DNA from: G963665085 sp963665085 | GTDB taxonomy: Bacteria > Bacteroidota > Bacteroidia > Bacteroidales > JAAAOM01 | Reading direction: 5' to 3' | Assembly (NCBI GenBank): GCA_963665085.2 | Contig: CAXXXS010000001.1 | Location: 4,836,001 to 4,900,000 of the forward strand | Length of the DNA stretch: 64,000 nucleotides | Shown: one piece after another, positions 26,010-36,945 of the stretch | How positions within the stretch are numbered: the first letter of the stretch is position 1 | How the letters are laid out: each line of letters begins with the position of its first letter | Position numbers and translations under genes: made by a program | The notes under the pieces: generated by a model | What the model was told of the DNA's origin: nothing | Seen by the model: only the letters and a program-made list of their open reading frames with translations | Database searches by the model: none

Positions 26010-29000
26010 ATGAAAAAAATATTATCAGCCTTTGTAAAATTCCCTTTCTATGGCAATATGTTTATCCTTGTCTTAGTACTTATAGGGGGAATTTCTTTAA
26101 TGAATATGCGTAAGGCAACCTTCCCTATGGTTGAGTTAAAAACGATATCCGTTAGGGTTAGTTATCCGGGAGCAACTCCAAAAGAAATGGAAGAAGGTGT
26201 TGCCACATTAGTAGAAAATGCAATTCGTGGTATTCCTGGTATCAAAGAATTTGAATCTGCATCAACAGAAAACTCTGCCAGTATAACCATTACAGCATAT
26301 AATGGTTACGACATGGATGAATTGGTTTATGAAGTAAAAAATGCTGTGGATGGTATCTCTAACTTTCCTGCAGCTGCAGAAAAACCAATTGTAACAAAAC
26401 AAAGAAGGACAGACCAGGCAGTTTTTTTAAACCTTCTTACACAAACAGGTGATTTGCATGAGCTAAACGATCAAGCTAACCGTATTGAAGATGATTTTCT
26501 TGGTTCCGGAAAAATTTCCCAAGTCTCAGTTTTTGGTATTCCAACAAGAAAAGAACTTGTAATTGAGATTGATGAAACCCAGTTACGAAGATACGGTCTG
26601 ACTATGAGTGCTGTAAGTTCAGCAATTGCAAATAATAACGCAGACAGTCATGGTGGAACAATTAAGAACAAAAGGGAAGAAATCACCATTGTAAGTCGCC
26701 AGCGTTCCATTGATCCTAAAAAAATTAAAAACATAGTAATTGGCACAAATGATTATGGTAAACTCCTCCGGGTAGGCGATGTTGCCAATGTACGATTAAC
26801 ATTTGCAGAAACGCCAAGTAGCAGTTATGTAAAAAAACATCAGTGTGCTTCTATTTTTGTACAAAAGTTAATGACAGAAGACTTGGAAGAAATTTCAGAC
26901 TTTGTTCATGAATACGTTGAAGAATATAATGCAACAAACGAAAACACAAAACTTGAAGTTTCTCACGATTTTATTGAAAACATTGATAGCCAGTTATCAA
27001 TACTTATTCAGAATGGATTATTAGGTATTTTCCTAATTATAGTTATGTTATCGTTGCTATTAAATTTCAGATTATCAATCTGGGTAGCAATGGGGATACC
27101 TATCTCTTTCTTGGGAATGTTCATTATTGCATCACTAGCCAATATTACTATTAATATGATCTCTCTTTTTGGTATGATCCTAATCATTGGAATTTTGGTA
27201 GATGATGGTGTTGTAATCGGAGAAAATATTTTTACCCACTATGAAAAAGGTAAATCACCAAGAAGATCGGCTATAGATGGTACAATGGAAGTGTTACCGG
27301 CAGTATTTACATCAGTAATTACTACGATGATTGCCTTTATACCGCTTCTATTTATCGAAGGAAATTTAGCAATGATGTATGAAATGGCTTTTGTAGTTAT
27401 TATTGTTTTATGTATTTCACTATTAGAAGCTATGTTCGTTCTACCTGCGCACTTATCTAATCCTAAGGTATTAAAACCATTAAACAATAAATCTCTTTAT
27501 GGTAAGATTAGAAATGGAGCTGAAAAATTCATCTTATTTTTCAGGGATAGAATGTATATGCCATTTGTTAAACGAATTCTCAAAAATAAAGCAATAGGAC
27601 TTTCTATAGTAACAAGTATGGTTATAATAACCATGGCACTACTGATAGGTGGAAAAATACCATTTGTATTCTTCCCTGGGCAACCAGCTACTATGTTTTC
27701 GATAGATCTTGCGTTGAAACCAGGAGTTAATGAAGAGATAACCAAAGAAAAATTATTCTGGATTGAAGATAAAATATGGGAAACCAATGAGGAAATGAAA
27801 GAAATCATTGGAGACACCACAATTAATTGTGTAGCTTCTACCCAGGTTACTATTGGTCGTTCATTCTCTGGTACTGAAAGTGGTACGAATGCTGGTATGA
27901 TTAGGGTTTTCTTAAATCCTATGGAAGAAACCGGTATAAATGATGATATGATTAAACAGAAGATCGCCGAAAAAACTCAGGGTATGCCCGAAGCCTATAA
28001 ATATGGTGTTGGTGCATCAAACCGGTTTGGAGCCCCTGTTTCTTATAGTCTATTGGGATATGATTCGGATGAACTCGATAAAGCACGGGAACTACTTGAA
28101 GAAGAATTAAACAAAATGTCTTCATTGTACAATATCACAAACAATACCCAATTAGGAAGCCAGGAAATCAGTCTTCATCTAAAACCTGAAGCTTATATAT
28201 ATGGTTTAACAAACTCTTCATTAATGTCACAGGTTAGAAATGGATTTTATGGCTCTTTAGCACAGCGCATGCAGGAGGGTAAAGATGAAGTTTGGTTTTA
28301 TGTTCGCTACCCAAGGTACAACAGGGCTACAATTGGGCAACTCGAAAAAATGCTTATTCAAACAAACAAAGGGGAAGTACCGCTTGAAACTGTTGCTTCT
28401 ATTGATTTTGAACGAAGTTTAAATACAATTAACCGCTACAATGGTAGAAGAGAAATGCGTGTGGATGCTTACATGAAAAATCAAAACGAAAACATTACTC
28501 CTATATTTAATGAGATTGAAGATGTTATTATTCCTAAAATAACAGATCAATATCCTGGGGTTACTTTCTTACAACAAGGTCAACAAAAGGATAGTGCTGA
28601 GCAAGTTGGTGGTATGACTGTGTATTTTAGTATAGCCTTCTTAATTATTGTCTTAATAATTATGATTTATTTCAAATCCTTTATCCAAGGAATTATCGTT
28701 ATTCTTATGATTCCTCTTGGAATAATTGGAGCTATCTGGGGACATGCTATTCACGGACAACCAATATCCATGATGAGTTTATGGGGATTCATTGCTCTTT
28801 CGGGAACTATCATTAACGATGCAATTGTATTCCTGGCAAAATATAATAGTAACATGGTAAAAGGGATGAAAGTAATGGATGCTGCCCTTGATGCCGGAAA
28901 GAAAAGGTTTAGGGCGATATTATTAACATCAATCACAACTACTGCTGGTTTAATGCCATTAATATTATCCAATAGTTCTGATGCTCAGATGTTAATTCCA

Positions 29001-29216
29001 ATGGCTATAGCATTAGCATATGGTATTTTATTTGGAACGGTATTTATTCTATTGTTCTTACCTGTTCTCATTGTTATCATAAACAAAGCGAGATATTCAA
29101 TTAAAAGATTCTTTGGAAATAAGGATATAACTCCTGAAATGATTGAGCCAGCAGTTGTTAATCACCAGATTGATGAAACACTCAAATATAACATGGAGAA
29201 AGAATTTGACTTATAG
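26010..29216 (+). CDS. RND efflux pump, AcrB/HAE family
   Basis: The 1068-residue pump has the 12-helix RND layout with two large periplasmic loops: FPMVELKTISVRVSYPGATPKEME at the porter start, TM4 GILVDDGVVIGENI with the proton-relay Asp pair, and the TM10-11 equivalent GFIALSGTIINDAIVFL. It exports drugs, detergents or lipids using proton motive force. The exact substrate cannot be read from sequence. It is full length, with adaptor and TolC genes on either side. Confidence 0.93.
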   Translation: MKKILSAFVKFPFYGNMFILVLVLIGGISLMNMRKATFPMVELKTISVRVSYPGATPKEMEEGVATLVENAIRGIPGIKEFESASTENSASITITAYNGYDMDELVYEVKNAVDGISNFPAAAEKPIVTKQRRTDQAVFLNLLTQTGDLHELNDQANRIEDDFLGSGKISQVSVFGIPTRKELVIEIDETQLRRYGLTMSAVSSAIANNNADSHGGTIKNKREEITIVSRQRSIDPKKIKNIVIGTNDYGKLLRVGDVANVRLTFAETPSSSYVKKHQCASIFVQKLMTEDLEEISDFVHEYVEEYNATNENTKLEVSHDFIENIDSQLSILIQNGLLGIFLIIVMLSLLLNFRLSIWVAMGIPISFLGMFIIASLANITINMISLFGMILIIGILVDDGVVIGENIFTHYEKGKSPRRSAIDGTMEVLPAVFTSVITTMIAFIPLLFIEGNLAMMYEMAFVVIIVLCISLLEAMFVLPAHLSNPKVLKPLNNKSLYGKIRNGAEKFILFFRDRMYMPFVKRILKNKAIGLSIVTSMVIITMALLIGGKIPFVFFPGQPATMFSIDLALKPGVNEEITKEKLFWIEDKIWETNEEMKEIIGDTTINCVASTQVTIGRSFSGTESGTNAGMIRVFLNPMEETGINDDMIKQKIAEKTQGMPEAYKYGVGASNRFGAPVSYSLLGYDSDELDKARELLEEELNKMSSLYNITNNTQLGSQEISLHLKPEAYIYGLTNSSLMSQVRNGFYGSLAQRMQEGKDEVWFYVRYPRYNRATIGQLEKMLIQTNKGEVPLETVASIDFERSLNTINRYNGRREMRVDAYMKNQNENITPIFNEIEDVIIPKITDQYPGVTFLQQGQQKDSAEQVGGMTVYFSIAFLIIVLIIMIYFKSFIQGIIVILMIPLGIIGAIWGHAIHGQPISMMSLWGFIALSGTIINDAIVFLAKYNSNMVKGMKVMDAALDAGKKRFRAILLTSITTTAGLMPLILSNSSDAQMLIPMAIALAYGILFGTVFILLFLPVLIVIINKARYSIKRFFGNKDITPEMIEPAVVNHQIDETLKYNMEKEFDL

Positions 29217-29250
29217 AAATGCATAATTAAAGAATAACAAAACACGAGAT

Positions 29251-30570
29251 ATGAAGAAAATATTCATAATTATATTAGGCTGTATTCCTTTTATCCTGAA
29301 TGCACAAACCGATACCCTTACTCTTGCAAAGGCTATTGCAATGGCACTCGAGAATAATTATGGAATTATCATCCAAAAGAAAAATGTAGATATACGAAAA
29401 GGAAATAATACATGGGGAAATACCGGGGCACTTCCAACAATCTCAGCTTCAGGTAGTGGCTCAGAGACATGGAATTTTTATGATGAAGATGATGCTCAAA
29501 CCAGCAGCCTTTCTGCTACAGTTAGTTTAGATTGGACAGTCTTCAGAGGTTTTAGTGCCCGCATTCAAAAATCAATGTTAGAGAAGTATGAAAAACAATC
29601 TGAAACAAATTTATCTTTGATTACTGAAAATACGATAGTAAATGTTACGCTTGCATATTATAATTGTTTGCTTCAGCAAGAAAATTTAAAATCTTCAGAA
29701 ACAATTATGAAACTCTCTAAAGATAGATATGACAGGGAAAGTCTAAAAAAAGAGTTAGGAAATACAACTTCATATGAATTGTTACAATCCAAAAACTCTT
29801 GGCTTGAAGATAATTCTTCTTATTTATCTGCAAAGAGTAATTACAACAATGCTATTCGTCAGCTCAATTACCTCATGGCTGAAAATATTGAAAATACTTA
29901 TACATTAAGTGACAGTCTTGTTGCCGATACTGCCTCTTTTGATAAACAAGTATTGATTGAAAAAATGTTGTCAAATAACAATACATTAAAAAATCAATAC
30001 ATCAACCTTGAAATGGCAAAATTAAGTGTCAGGTCAGCGAAGAGTAGTTACTATCCTACAGTTTCTGTTGGTGCCAATACCGGATACAATAATTCAAAAA
30101 CTGAATATTCAACCCTTACTTCAATGAATTCTTCTTCAGACAGATATTCAACTGGAGTATCGGCTGGTGTATCCTATGTTTTATTTGAAGGAGGGCAGCG
30201 TAAAACAGCAATGCAGGCTGCGCAAATTGAAGAAGATATTAGCGAAGTAGAAACAAATGAAATGGTAAGTGATTTAAAAAACCAACTTGCCCAGGAATAT
30301 GAGTTATATGAAGTACGCAAAGAACTGTTGGCTTTGGCTAAGGAAAACGTAAGTGCGGCAGAATTAAACCTTGAGATTTCAACAAGAAAATTTGAAACTG
30401 GAACGATTAACTCTTTCAATTATAGAGATATTCAACAATTGTATCTTAACGCAGTGGTAAATTATCACAGTGCTATTTACAATGTTGTAGAAAGTTATAA
30501 TTCATTATTACAATTAACAGGGGGGATAATTGAATCTCTGGAAGGAGAAGAAGGGATCCCGGCAGAATAA
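29251..30570 (+). CDS. TolC-family outer membrane efflux channel
   Basis: The 439-residue protein has a signal peptide (1-18, ending LNAQ) and two OEP repeats of long helices with beta strands: LTLAKAIAMALENNYGI, GALPTISASGSG, SYYPTVSVGANTGYN and the C-terminal ISTRKFETGTINSFNYRDIQQLYLNA. It forms the exit duct of the preceding pump. A strong terminator follows, closing the three-gene operon. Confidence 0.92.
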   Translation: MKKIFIIILGCIPFILNAQTDTLTLAKAIAMALENNYGIIIQKKNVDIRKGNNTWGNTGALPTISASGSGSETWNFYDEDDAQTSSLSATVSLDWTVFRGFSARIQKSMLEKYEKQSETNLSLITENTIVNVTLAYYNCLLQQENLKSSETIMKLSKDRYDRESLKKELGNTTSYELLQSKNSWLEDNSSYLSAKSNYNNAIRQLNYLMAENIENTYTLSDSLVADTASFDKQVLIEKMLSNNNTLKNQYINLEMAKLSVRSAKSSYYPTVSVGANTGYNNSKTEYSTLTSMNSSSDRYSTGVSAGVSYVLFEGGQRKTAMQAAQIEEDISEVETNEMVSDLKNQLAQEYELYEVRKELLALAKENVSAAELNLEISTRKFETGTINSFNYRDIQQLYLNAVVNYHSAIYNVVESYNSLLQLTGGIIESLEGEEGIPAE

Positions 30571-30587
30571 TAACACACTGCTTATTG

Positions 30588-30623
30588 AAAAGAGCTGCTC
30601 AAAGTTTTTGAGCAGCTCTTTTT
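30588..30623 (+). terminator. Terminator of the RND operon
   Basis: A ~15-bp inverted repeat around AAGAGCTGCTC / GAGCAGCTCTT with a very short loop is followed by a T-rich run. It starts 17 bases after the TolC-family stop. Beyond it, 30624-30852 shows no gene. Confidence 0.85.
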
Positions 30624-30852
30624 ATTTTTAACAATAGGTTAAACCCGTATTATGCATTAAAAAATCTATTTTAGACTTTCGAATGCAGATTTTTAAAGTA
30701 TCTACTTTCTTGAAATTTAGTTCTTGTTTCAACTAAAAATCACATCATAGATCAAAAATCGCTAATCACCATTCTTCAATTAAACAAATGATTTTTTTCT
30801 TTGCCAAAACAAGTTTTTTTTAATCCGGGTTAGATTTAACCTAAATTCAAAA

Positions 30853-32262
30853 TTATATTTCATCAAATCCAAAATACTTTTTAGCATTATAATAGCAAAT
30901 ATTTTCAACCATTGAACCTACTAATTCCATATCATTTGGAATCTCTCCATTTTCAACGTCATTACCTAAAAGGTTACAAAGTATTCTGCGAAAATATTCA
31001 TGGCGAGGATATGACAAGAAACTTCTTGAATCTGTTAACATTCCAACAAACTGACTTAATAAACCAAGATTAGAAAGAGCATTCATCTGATCTTCCATCC
31101 CTTGTTTTTGATCTAAGAACCACCAACCAGAACCAAATTGAATTTTTCCTGCAATTGTACCATCTTGAAAATTGCCTAACATTGTAGCAAATAACTCATT
31201 ATCTCTGGGATTAAGATTATAGAGAATTGTTCTTGCTAATTTATCTTGTTGATCAAGTGTATCAAGAAACTTAGACAAGGGTTTACCAATCTCAAAATCG
31301 CCTATAGAATCGAAACCAGTATCGGGTCCCAAGTCATTAAATTTACGCGTATTATTATTTCTTATTACACCTACATGAAATTGCTGGGTCCAACCTGTTG
31401 CATGATCCATCAGGCCAAGTTCAATTAACATTGCTGATTTAAATTTCAGTATTTCACCTTTATCAAGGCTATTTCCACTTCTTATTTTATTGAAAATAGA
31501 TTTTACTTCTGTTTCATCAAAATCCTCTGCATAAAAAGTTTCTATACCATGATCAGAAAGCCGACATCCATTTTTATGAAAATATTTATGTCGCTTTTCC
31601 AATGCTGCTAATAGATCACTAAATCTTACAATGTTTATTTCTGCAACTTCGGCTAGTTTATTTAAATAAGTATTAAATCCCTCAACATTCTCAACTGCCA
31701 TTGCTTTATCCGGACGCCAGGTAGGAAGGACAGTTATTCCAAAATCATCTTTTTTTATTTTTTTATGAAATTCCAGATTATCAATCGGATCATCTGTTGT
31801 ACAAACGAGCTCAACATTTGCTTTTTTCATTAGATTTCGTACAGAGAAATCATCTGTCTGCAACATCTTAGTTGCTTTTTCATATATCTTTTTAGCTGTT
31901 TTTGGACTAAGTATATCCTCTATTCCAAAATAATTCTTGAGTTCAAGATGTGTCCAATGAAAAAGCGGGTTTCTTAATGTTGCAGGAACGGTTTCAGCCC
32001 ATTTCTCAAATTTCTCATAATCGGTTGCATCCCCGGTACAGTATTTTTCAGCAACACCATTTGTTCGCATGCCGCGCCATTTATAATGGTCTCCATATAA
32101 CCAAATCTGGGTTAAGTTTTCAAATTTTCTGTCTTTTGCAATATCTTCCGGATTTAAATGACAGTGATAGTCAATAATTGGCATTTTGGCAGCATGGTTG
32201 TGATAAAGTTTCTCTGCCGTTTTTGTTTGTAACAAAAAGTTTTTATCAAGAAATTTTTTCAT
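30853..32262 (-). CDS. uxaC: Glucuronate isomerase
   Basis: The 469-residue protein of the UxaC amidohydrolase-like family shows IIDYHCHLNPEDIA (metal HxH), LWLYGDHYKWRGMRTNG-like sequence, LVCTTDDPIDNLEFH, QFHVGVIRNNN and MLTDSRSFLSYPRHEYFRRILCN. It interconverts D-glucuronate and D-fructuronate (or galacturonate and tagaturonate), the entry to the KDG pathway whose later genes lie at 51.6-54.9 kb. The start at 32262 (MKKFLDKNF) is preferred over the upstream ATG at 32301, which adds an untypical tail. Confidence 0.93.
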   Translation of the reverse strand: MKKFLDKNFLLQTKTAEKLYHNHAAKMPIIDYHCHLNPEDIAKDRKFENLTQIWLYGDHYKWRGMRTNGVAEKYCTGDATDYEKFEKWAETVPATLRNPLFHWTHLELKNYFGIEDILSPKTAKKIYEKATKMLQTDDFSVRNLMKKANVELVCTTDDPIDNLEFHKKIKKDDFGITVLPTWRPDKAMAVENVEGFNTYLNKLAEVAEINIVRFSDLLAALEKRHKYFHKNGCRLSDHGIETFYAEDFDETEVKSIFNKIRSGNSLDKGEILKFKSAMLIELGLMDHATGWTQQFHVGVIRNNNTRKFNDLGPDTGFDSIGDFEIGKPLSKFLDTLDQQDKLARTILYNLNPRDNELFATMLGNFQDGTIAGKIQFGSGWWFLDQKQGMEDQMNALSNLGLLSQFVGMLTDSRSFLSYPRHEYFRRILCNLLGNDVENGEIPNDMELVGSMVENICYYNAKKYFGFDEI

Positions 32263-32298
32263 TAGTAAAGGTGTTTTATTCTTGTTAAATCGATTGCA

Positions 32299-32306
32299 CA
32301 AATTTA
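32299..32306 (-). promoter_or_regulatory. -7 box upstream of uxaC
   Basis: TAAATTTG on the minus strand fits TAnnTTTG, 36 bases before the preferred uxaC ATG. It suggests uxaC can be transcribed separately from the MFS gene 109 bases upstream. Confidence 0.45.
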
Positions 32307-32370
32307 CAAAATTTTACTAAGCCGAAGAGATTCCCAGGAAACAAATAAATTAATTATGCTAAAGTTGTTT

Positions 32371-33573
32371 TTAATTTTCAATTTTGTTTCTCTTAAGAAA
32401 AAAGAAACTCGCTACTAAGCTAAATACTATAAATATAATCCCAGCCAATAATAATGCGTCAAATAACGAATATTTGTCTGTAATAAATCCAAGTAACGGA
32501 CCTAGTAAAGCAAATAAAAACCGAATTATAAAACTTCGTATTGATAATATTGTAGCTCGTGTTTGTGATGGAGCAATTTTATTTACATAATCTTTTAAAA
32601 TAGGTGTGGCAAAACCACGCACAGCATAAAATAAAAAGATAATAATTAAACTCAGTATCGAACTAAAGAGTCCCGCAATAATATATCCAAGAGGAATTGT
32701 AATCGATATTAAAAGAATGCTTGATTTAACCCCTATCTTTTTCTCAATCTTATATGCCTGCCATGAAACAAGTCCAACAATAAGATTTAAAGCTGTCCAG
32801 AGTATTCCAATAATTACTTTATCAAATTCCATGACTTTAAAATAGATCTGGGCAAACCATGCCATTGATAAAGTTGCAGTTCCTATTATTGATGAGAGTA
32901 ATAAATTATTTCGAATTTGAATGTTCTCAAATAACGAATAATGCATAATCTTGAAAAAGTCACTGAACTTAGCCCTTTTCAATGGTTTATGACTCAGCGG
33001 ATTTATTAATGTTAATGCTGCCGGAATACCAACAAATGCAATAATTGTTTGTCCGTAATAAGGCCAACGCAAACTAACCTCAGCTAGTAATCCTCCAGCT
33101 ATTGCAGCAATTGATTCAGCAAAATTACCAGCAGCAGTTATTTTACCTTCATATTTTGAATATTCATTTTCTCGTTTTATATCCAATAACGTATCATAAA
33201 GCATAGCTGAATCAGAACCGGAAACAAGACTCTGACCAATACCTAATAGCACTTCGGCAAAAAGAAACCCAACAAAACCATATGAAACAGAATAGCATAA
33301 AAAACCAAAGAAGCCAAGGATACATCCCAAAATAAGGGATGTTTTTCGTCCTAATACATCAGCAAAATAACCTGAAGGAATTTCAAGAATTACAATAGTT
33401 ACAGAATAAATTGCCTGTAATTGAAAAATGCTTTTTGCGCTTAGTCCATTTTCATAATAAAACAATGCAACAATTGGCATAAAAAGCATAAACCATTTAG
33501 ACAATTTAATAACGTACAATTTAATAAGATTGGATTCTATGCCCATGCCATATAAAAAAGCCCAAAGATACAC
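32371..33573 (-). CDS. Major facilitator superfamily transporter
   Basis: The 400-residue protein has 12 predicted membrane helices and the MFS motif GYFADVLGRK between helices 2 and 3. The middle loop SGSDSAMLYDTLLDIKRENEYSKYEGK is found in a Bacteroidota MFS subgroup of unclear substrate. A start at 33546 (MGIESNLIKLYV) is also possible and would be more typical. It lies just upstream of uxaC, so uronate uptake is conceivable, but the subgroup does not resemble known hexuronate transporters. Confidence 0.82.
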   Translation of the reverse strand: MYLWAFLYGMGIESNLIKLYVIKLSKWFMLFMPIVALFYYENGLSAKSIFQLQAIYSVTIVILEIPSGYFADVLGRKTSLILGCILGFFGFLCYSVSYGFVGFLFAEVLLGIGQSLVSGSDSAMLYDTLLDIKRENEYSKYEGKITAAGNFAESIAAIAGGLLAEVSLRWPYYGQTIIAFVGIPAALTLINPLSHKPLKRAKFSDFFKIMHYSLFENIQIRNNLLLSSIIGTATLSMAWFAQIYFKVMEFDKVIIGILWTALNLIVGLVSWQAYKIEKKIGVKSSILLISITIPLGYIIAGLFSSILSLIIIFLFYAVRGFATPILKDYVNKIAPSQTRATILSIRSFIIRFLFALLGPLLGFITDKYSLFDALLLAGIIFIVFSLVASFFFLKRNKIEN

Positions 33574-33692
33574 GTTTTAACAATTAGTAAACGCGAAGAA
33601 ATTAAAGCAATATTCTTAGAAAGTAAAATAATGCCATTTTCTCAAAAAAAATTTATAACTTAATTTCTTAATTAATAAAATAGTTCACTGCT

Positions 33693-36600
33693 ATGAGTGA
33701 GGGCACCGTTATTGGAAAAAAAGGACATCAAAATAAACTTAACATAAAAAGAAAATTAATTATTGAATTTGTTCTTCTTACATTCTTACTTTTTTTAATA
33801 GGAACAAGCATTATTTATGTTAAACAAAAAAGAGAAAATACGCTTCTATATTTCAAAAAAATAGAAATATTAAATACCACAAAAAAACATGAAATTGAAA
33901 ATTATTTTTTTCAAATACAAAATCAAATAAAAATCTTATCTGATTATTCGATTTTTTCTGATGCCACAACAGAACTTAAACCTTTATTTAGAACAATTGC
34001 CCCATCCGATTTTCCAGCACTTTCAAATACAGAAATTGAAAATTGTAAGGCTGAATTAAAAAAATATTACGGAGATGCTTATGTTAATTTATTAAATAGT
34101 AATAGTTCTATAGAATATACTACGGATGATTTATATCCTGAAGAACTAAAATCACAACTTCTTCAATACTTTTTTATTGTTAAAAACACAAACGATTTTA
34201 AAGGCAAGAAATTTTTCGATAAACCAATAAATTCAGGAGAGTATGGGAATATACATTTTAAATATAATCCTAAAATAAGAGAATTAGCTGAAAAATATGC
34301 CATTGATGATATTTACTTAATTGATTCAGAAACTGGGTATATCATTTATTCCTTAAATAAAAACCCAGATTTTGCTACTAGTCTATTAAGTGGCCCTTAC
34401 CGAAATTCATCATTGGCAAAAAACTTTAAAGAAACAAATAATGCAGCGTTAAAAAAACATGTTTCTATTAGCGATCTTACTTTTTATGAGGCTACAGGTT
34501 TTCAACCTGTTTTGTTTATTTCTTCTCCCCTATTTATAGATGGAGAAAAGGAAGCTGTTCTTACTTTCCAAATTAAAGCAGATAGAATAGATCATTTGTT
34601 AAATTGGGAACAATCATTTCTGGGGCAAACAGGAGAAATTAACATCGTAGGTATTGATAATATGCTCAGAAATAATACCCGTCAGATGCAGGAAACCCCG
34701 AAAGAATTTCTAACAATACTAGAAAAAGGAGGAATTACAAGAGATGTGATTAATTCTATTTCAAGTAATAATTCAACTACTCTTCTATTAACTAAAGATT
34801 ATACAAAAGATTGTTACAAAATTGGATTAGATGATGAAAAATCCATTTATAAGGATTATGCAAAAAATAAAATACATGGAGTCATTGAAAACCTTTCTAT
34901 CCCTGGTTTAGACTGGAGTATTGTTACCCTTCAAGATAAAGCAGAGTACAACAAAACGATTAATAGAATCAGGTTATTATTTCTACTAATGGCAATTTTA
35001 ATTATCGTAACTGCTTTTGTTATCTCCCAGTATTATCTGGGACAGTTGATAGGGCGTATAACAATAATCCGCAATGCCGTTAATATCCTTTCAAAAGGAG
35101 AAAAATTTAAAATCTTACATGACAATAAGAAAGATGAAATTAGCGAAGTGATATCTGATTTAAACAAATTAAATGAACGAATTGATAGTGCTTCGAAATT
35201 CACTGTTAATATTGGACAAGGAAATTTTGATTTTAAGTTTGAGCCATATAGCGAAAATGATATGCTTGGAGTTTCTTTAAATAAAACAAAATCGTTATTG
35301 GAGGATGCAAAACAAAAGGAGCTTGAAAGAGCAAAAGAAGAAAAGAAAAGAAACTGGACAACAGAAGGAATTGCTGTTTTTTCTGATCTTTTACGAAGAA
35401 ATAATGATAACATAAACAAATTAAGTCATTCAATCGTTGGAAAAATTGTTGAATATCTTGACGTTAATCTTTGTGGGATCTTTTTATTGAATGAAGAGAA
35501 AAATCCCCCCATCCTTTTACTTTCAGCCAGCTACGCTTACGACAGACATAAATTTCAAAAAAAAGAAATAGCCTTTGGCGAAGGCCTAGTTGGTACATGT
35601 GCCAAAGAAAAAAAGACTATTTTACTAAAAGAGGTCCCAGCAGATTATATTCAACTAACATCAGGATTTGGTGAAACAAAGCCAAAATCTTTGCTAATTG
35701 TCCCAATGATTGTAGAAGAAAAAGTTATGGGAGTAATTGAGATTGGCTCTATGAACATGTTTGAAGACCATCATATTAAATTCATTGAAAACATTGGCGA
35801 AAATATTGGTTCTACTCTTATAACAGCACAAATCAATAACAAAACTGCGGCACTTCTTAAAGAATCAAAAGTCCGTTCTGAAGAAATGGCAGCACAAGAA
35901 GAAGAGTTAAGACAGAACCTTGAAGAGCTGCAAGCTACACAAGAGGAAGTAAGAAGGCAAAAGGATAAAACCTTAGAAAATCAAGAAAAAATACGCGCTA
36001 TCCTTGATGGGACAAAAGACGGGATTTTCACTATCTCTGATGGCATAATAGACATTGCCAACAAAGCTGTGTCCGAGCTTACCGGATTTACAGATAAAGA
36101 GTTAAAAGGGATGAACGCTTTTAATATTTTAAAATTTCTAAAACCCGAAAAAATAAGGTTTGGAGAAAAAATGAGACAAAAAGCAATTTGCAAAGATAAA
36201 AGCAAATTCATGGCAGAAATTATTGTAAGCAAACTTGAGGATAAAGAGGATACGAATAACCTTTTGTTTTTCTTACGAAATATTGATGCCCAGGTTAAAC
36301 AAGAACAAGAATTAATAAAATCACTTGAAGAAGCTGAAAATGAAAAAAATAAAGCAACCAATGCAATCAATGAGATAAAAGATAAGGAAAACGAATTAAA
36401 AAGACAGAATGAAGAGATACAGGCACAAGAAGAAGAAATGCGTCAGAATCTCGAAGAAATGCAAACAATACAAGAAGATTTAGAGAAACAAAAATTACTT
36501 GCAAAAGAAAATGAAGAAAAGGTTATCCATATTCTTAATGGAATATTAGATGGAATTCTTACTGTGATTGACGAAAAAATTGAATCTACAAATAAATCAG

Positions 36601-36890
36601 CTGCTTCTATTTTCGGATACAAAGAGAATGAGCTCATCGGTATGGATATTAAAACCATATTTAAATTTCTCAAGACTGATAAAATCCGTCAAGGAGAAAA
36701 AATGAGACAGAAAGCCATTCGAAAAGATGGAAGTAAATTTATGGCTGAGCTAATAGTGACCAACACTGGCAGCGGAATGATTTACGTTACGCGAAATGTT
36801 GATGAGCAAATCAGACAAGAACAAGAACTGATAAAAGCTCTTGAATCGGCAGAACAACTAAAAAATGAATTGAAAAATAAAAAGAAATAA
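33693..36890 (+). CDS. Membrane sensor with GAF and two PAS domains, no output domain
   Basis: The protein (1065 aa) runs as follows: a membrane helix (about 22-45), a large extracytoplasmic Cache-like sensor (DIYLIDSETGYIIYSLNKNPDFATSL), a second helix (about 428-450), a HAMP-like linker, GAF (about 560-715), a heptad coiled coil (EEELRQNLEELQATQEEVRRQKD), PAS, a second coiled coil, PAS and a short tail. No kinase, cyclase, methyl-accepting or DNA-binding domain is present. It may act by contacting a separate kinase. It is paralogous to the gene at 37732. Confidence 0.85.
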   Translation: MSEGTVIGKKGHQNKLNIKRKLIIEFVLLTFLLFLIGTSIIYVKQKRENTLLYFKKIEILNTTKKHEIENYFFQIQNQIKILSDYSIFSDATTELKPLFRTIAPSDFPALSNTEIENCKAELKKYYGDAYVNLLNSNSSIEYTTDDLYPEELKSQLLQYFFIVKNTNDFKGKKFFDKPINSGEYGNIHFKYNPKIRELAEKYAIDDIYLIDSETGYIIYSLNKNPDFATSLLSGPYRNSSLAKNFKETNNAALKKHVSISDLTFYEATGFQPVLFISSPLFIDGEKEAVLTFQIKADRIDHLLNWEQSFLGQTGEINIVGIDNMLRNNTRQMQETPKEFLTILEKGGITRDVINSISSNNSTTLLLTKDYTKDCYKIGLDDEKSIYKDYAKNKIHGVIENLSIPGLDWSIVTLQDKAEYNKTINRIRLLFLLMAILIIVTAFVISQYYLGQLIGRITIIRNAVNILSKGEKFKILHDNKKDEISEVISDLNKLNERIDSASKFTVNIGQGNFDFKFEPYSENDMLGVSLNKTKSLLEDAKQKELERAKEEKKRNWTTEGIAVFSDLLRRNNDNINKLSHSIVGKIVEYLDVNLCGIFLLNEEKNPPILLLSASYAYDRHKFQKKEIAFGEGLVGTCAKEKKTILLKEVPADYIQLTSGFGETKPKSLLIVPMIVEEKVMGVIEIGSMNMFEDHHIKFIENIGENIGSTLITAQINNKTAALLKESKVRSEEMAAQEEELRQNLEELQATQEEVRRQKDKTLENQEKIRAILDGTKDGIFTISDGIIDIANKAVSELTGFTDKELKGMNAFNILKFLKPEKIRFGEKMRQKAICKDKSKFMAEIIVSKLEDKEDTNNLLFFLRNIDAQVKQEQELIKSLEEAENEKNKATNAINEIKDKENELKRQNEEIQAQEEEMRQNLEEMQTIQEDLEKQKLLAKENEEKVIHILNGILDGILTVIDEKIESTNKSAASIFGYKENELIGMDIKTIFKFLKTDKIRQGEKMRQKAIRKDGSKFMAELIVTNTGSGMIYVTRNVDEQIRQEQELIKALESAEQLKNELKNKKK

Positions 36891-36945
36891 TATAAGCTAA
36901 ACAAGTTATAAGAATCAAAATATTCTAACATTAAAATTAATTGTT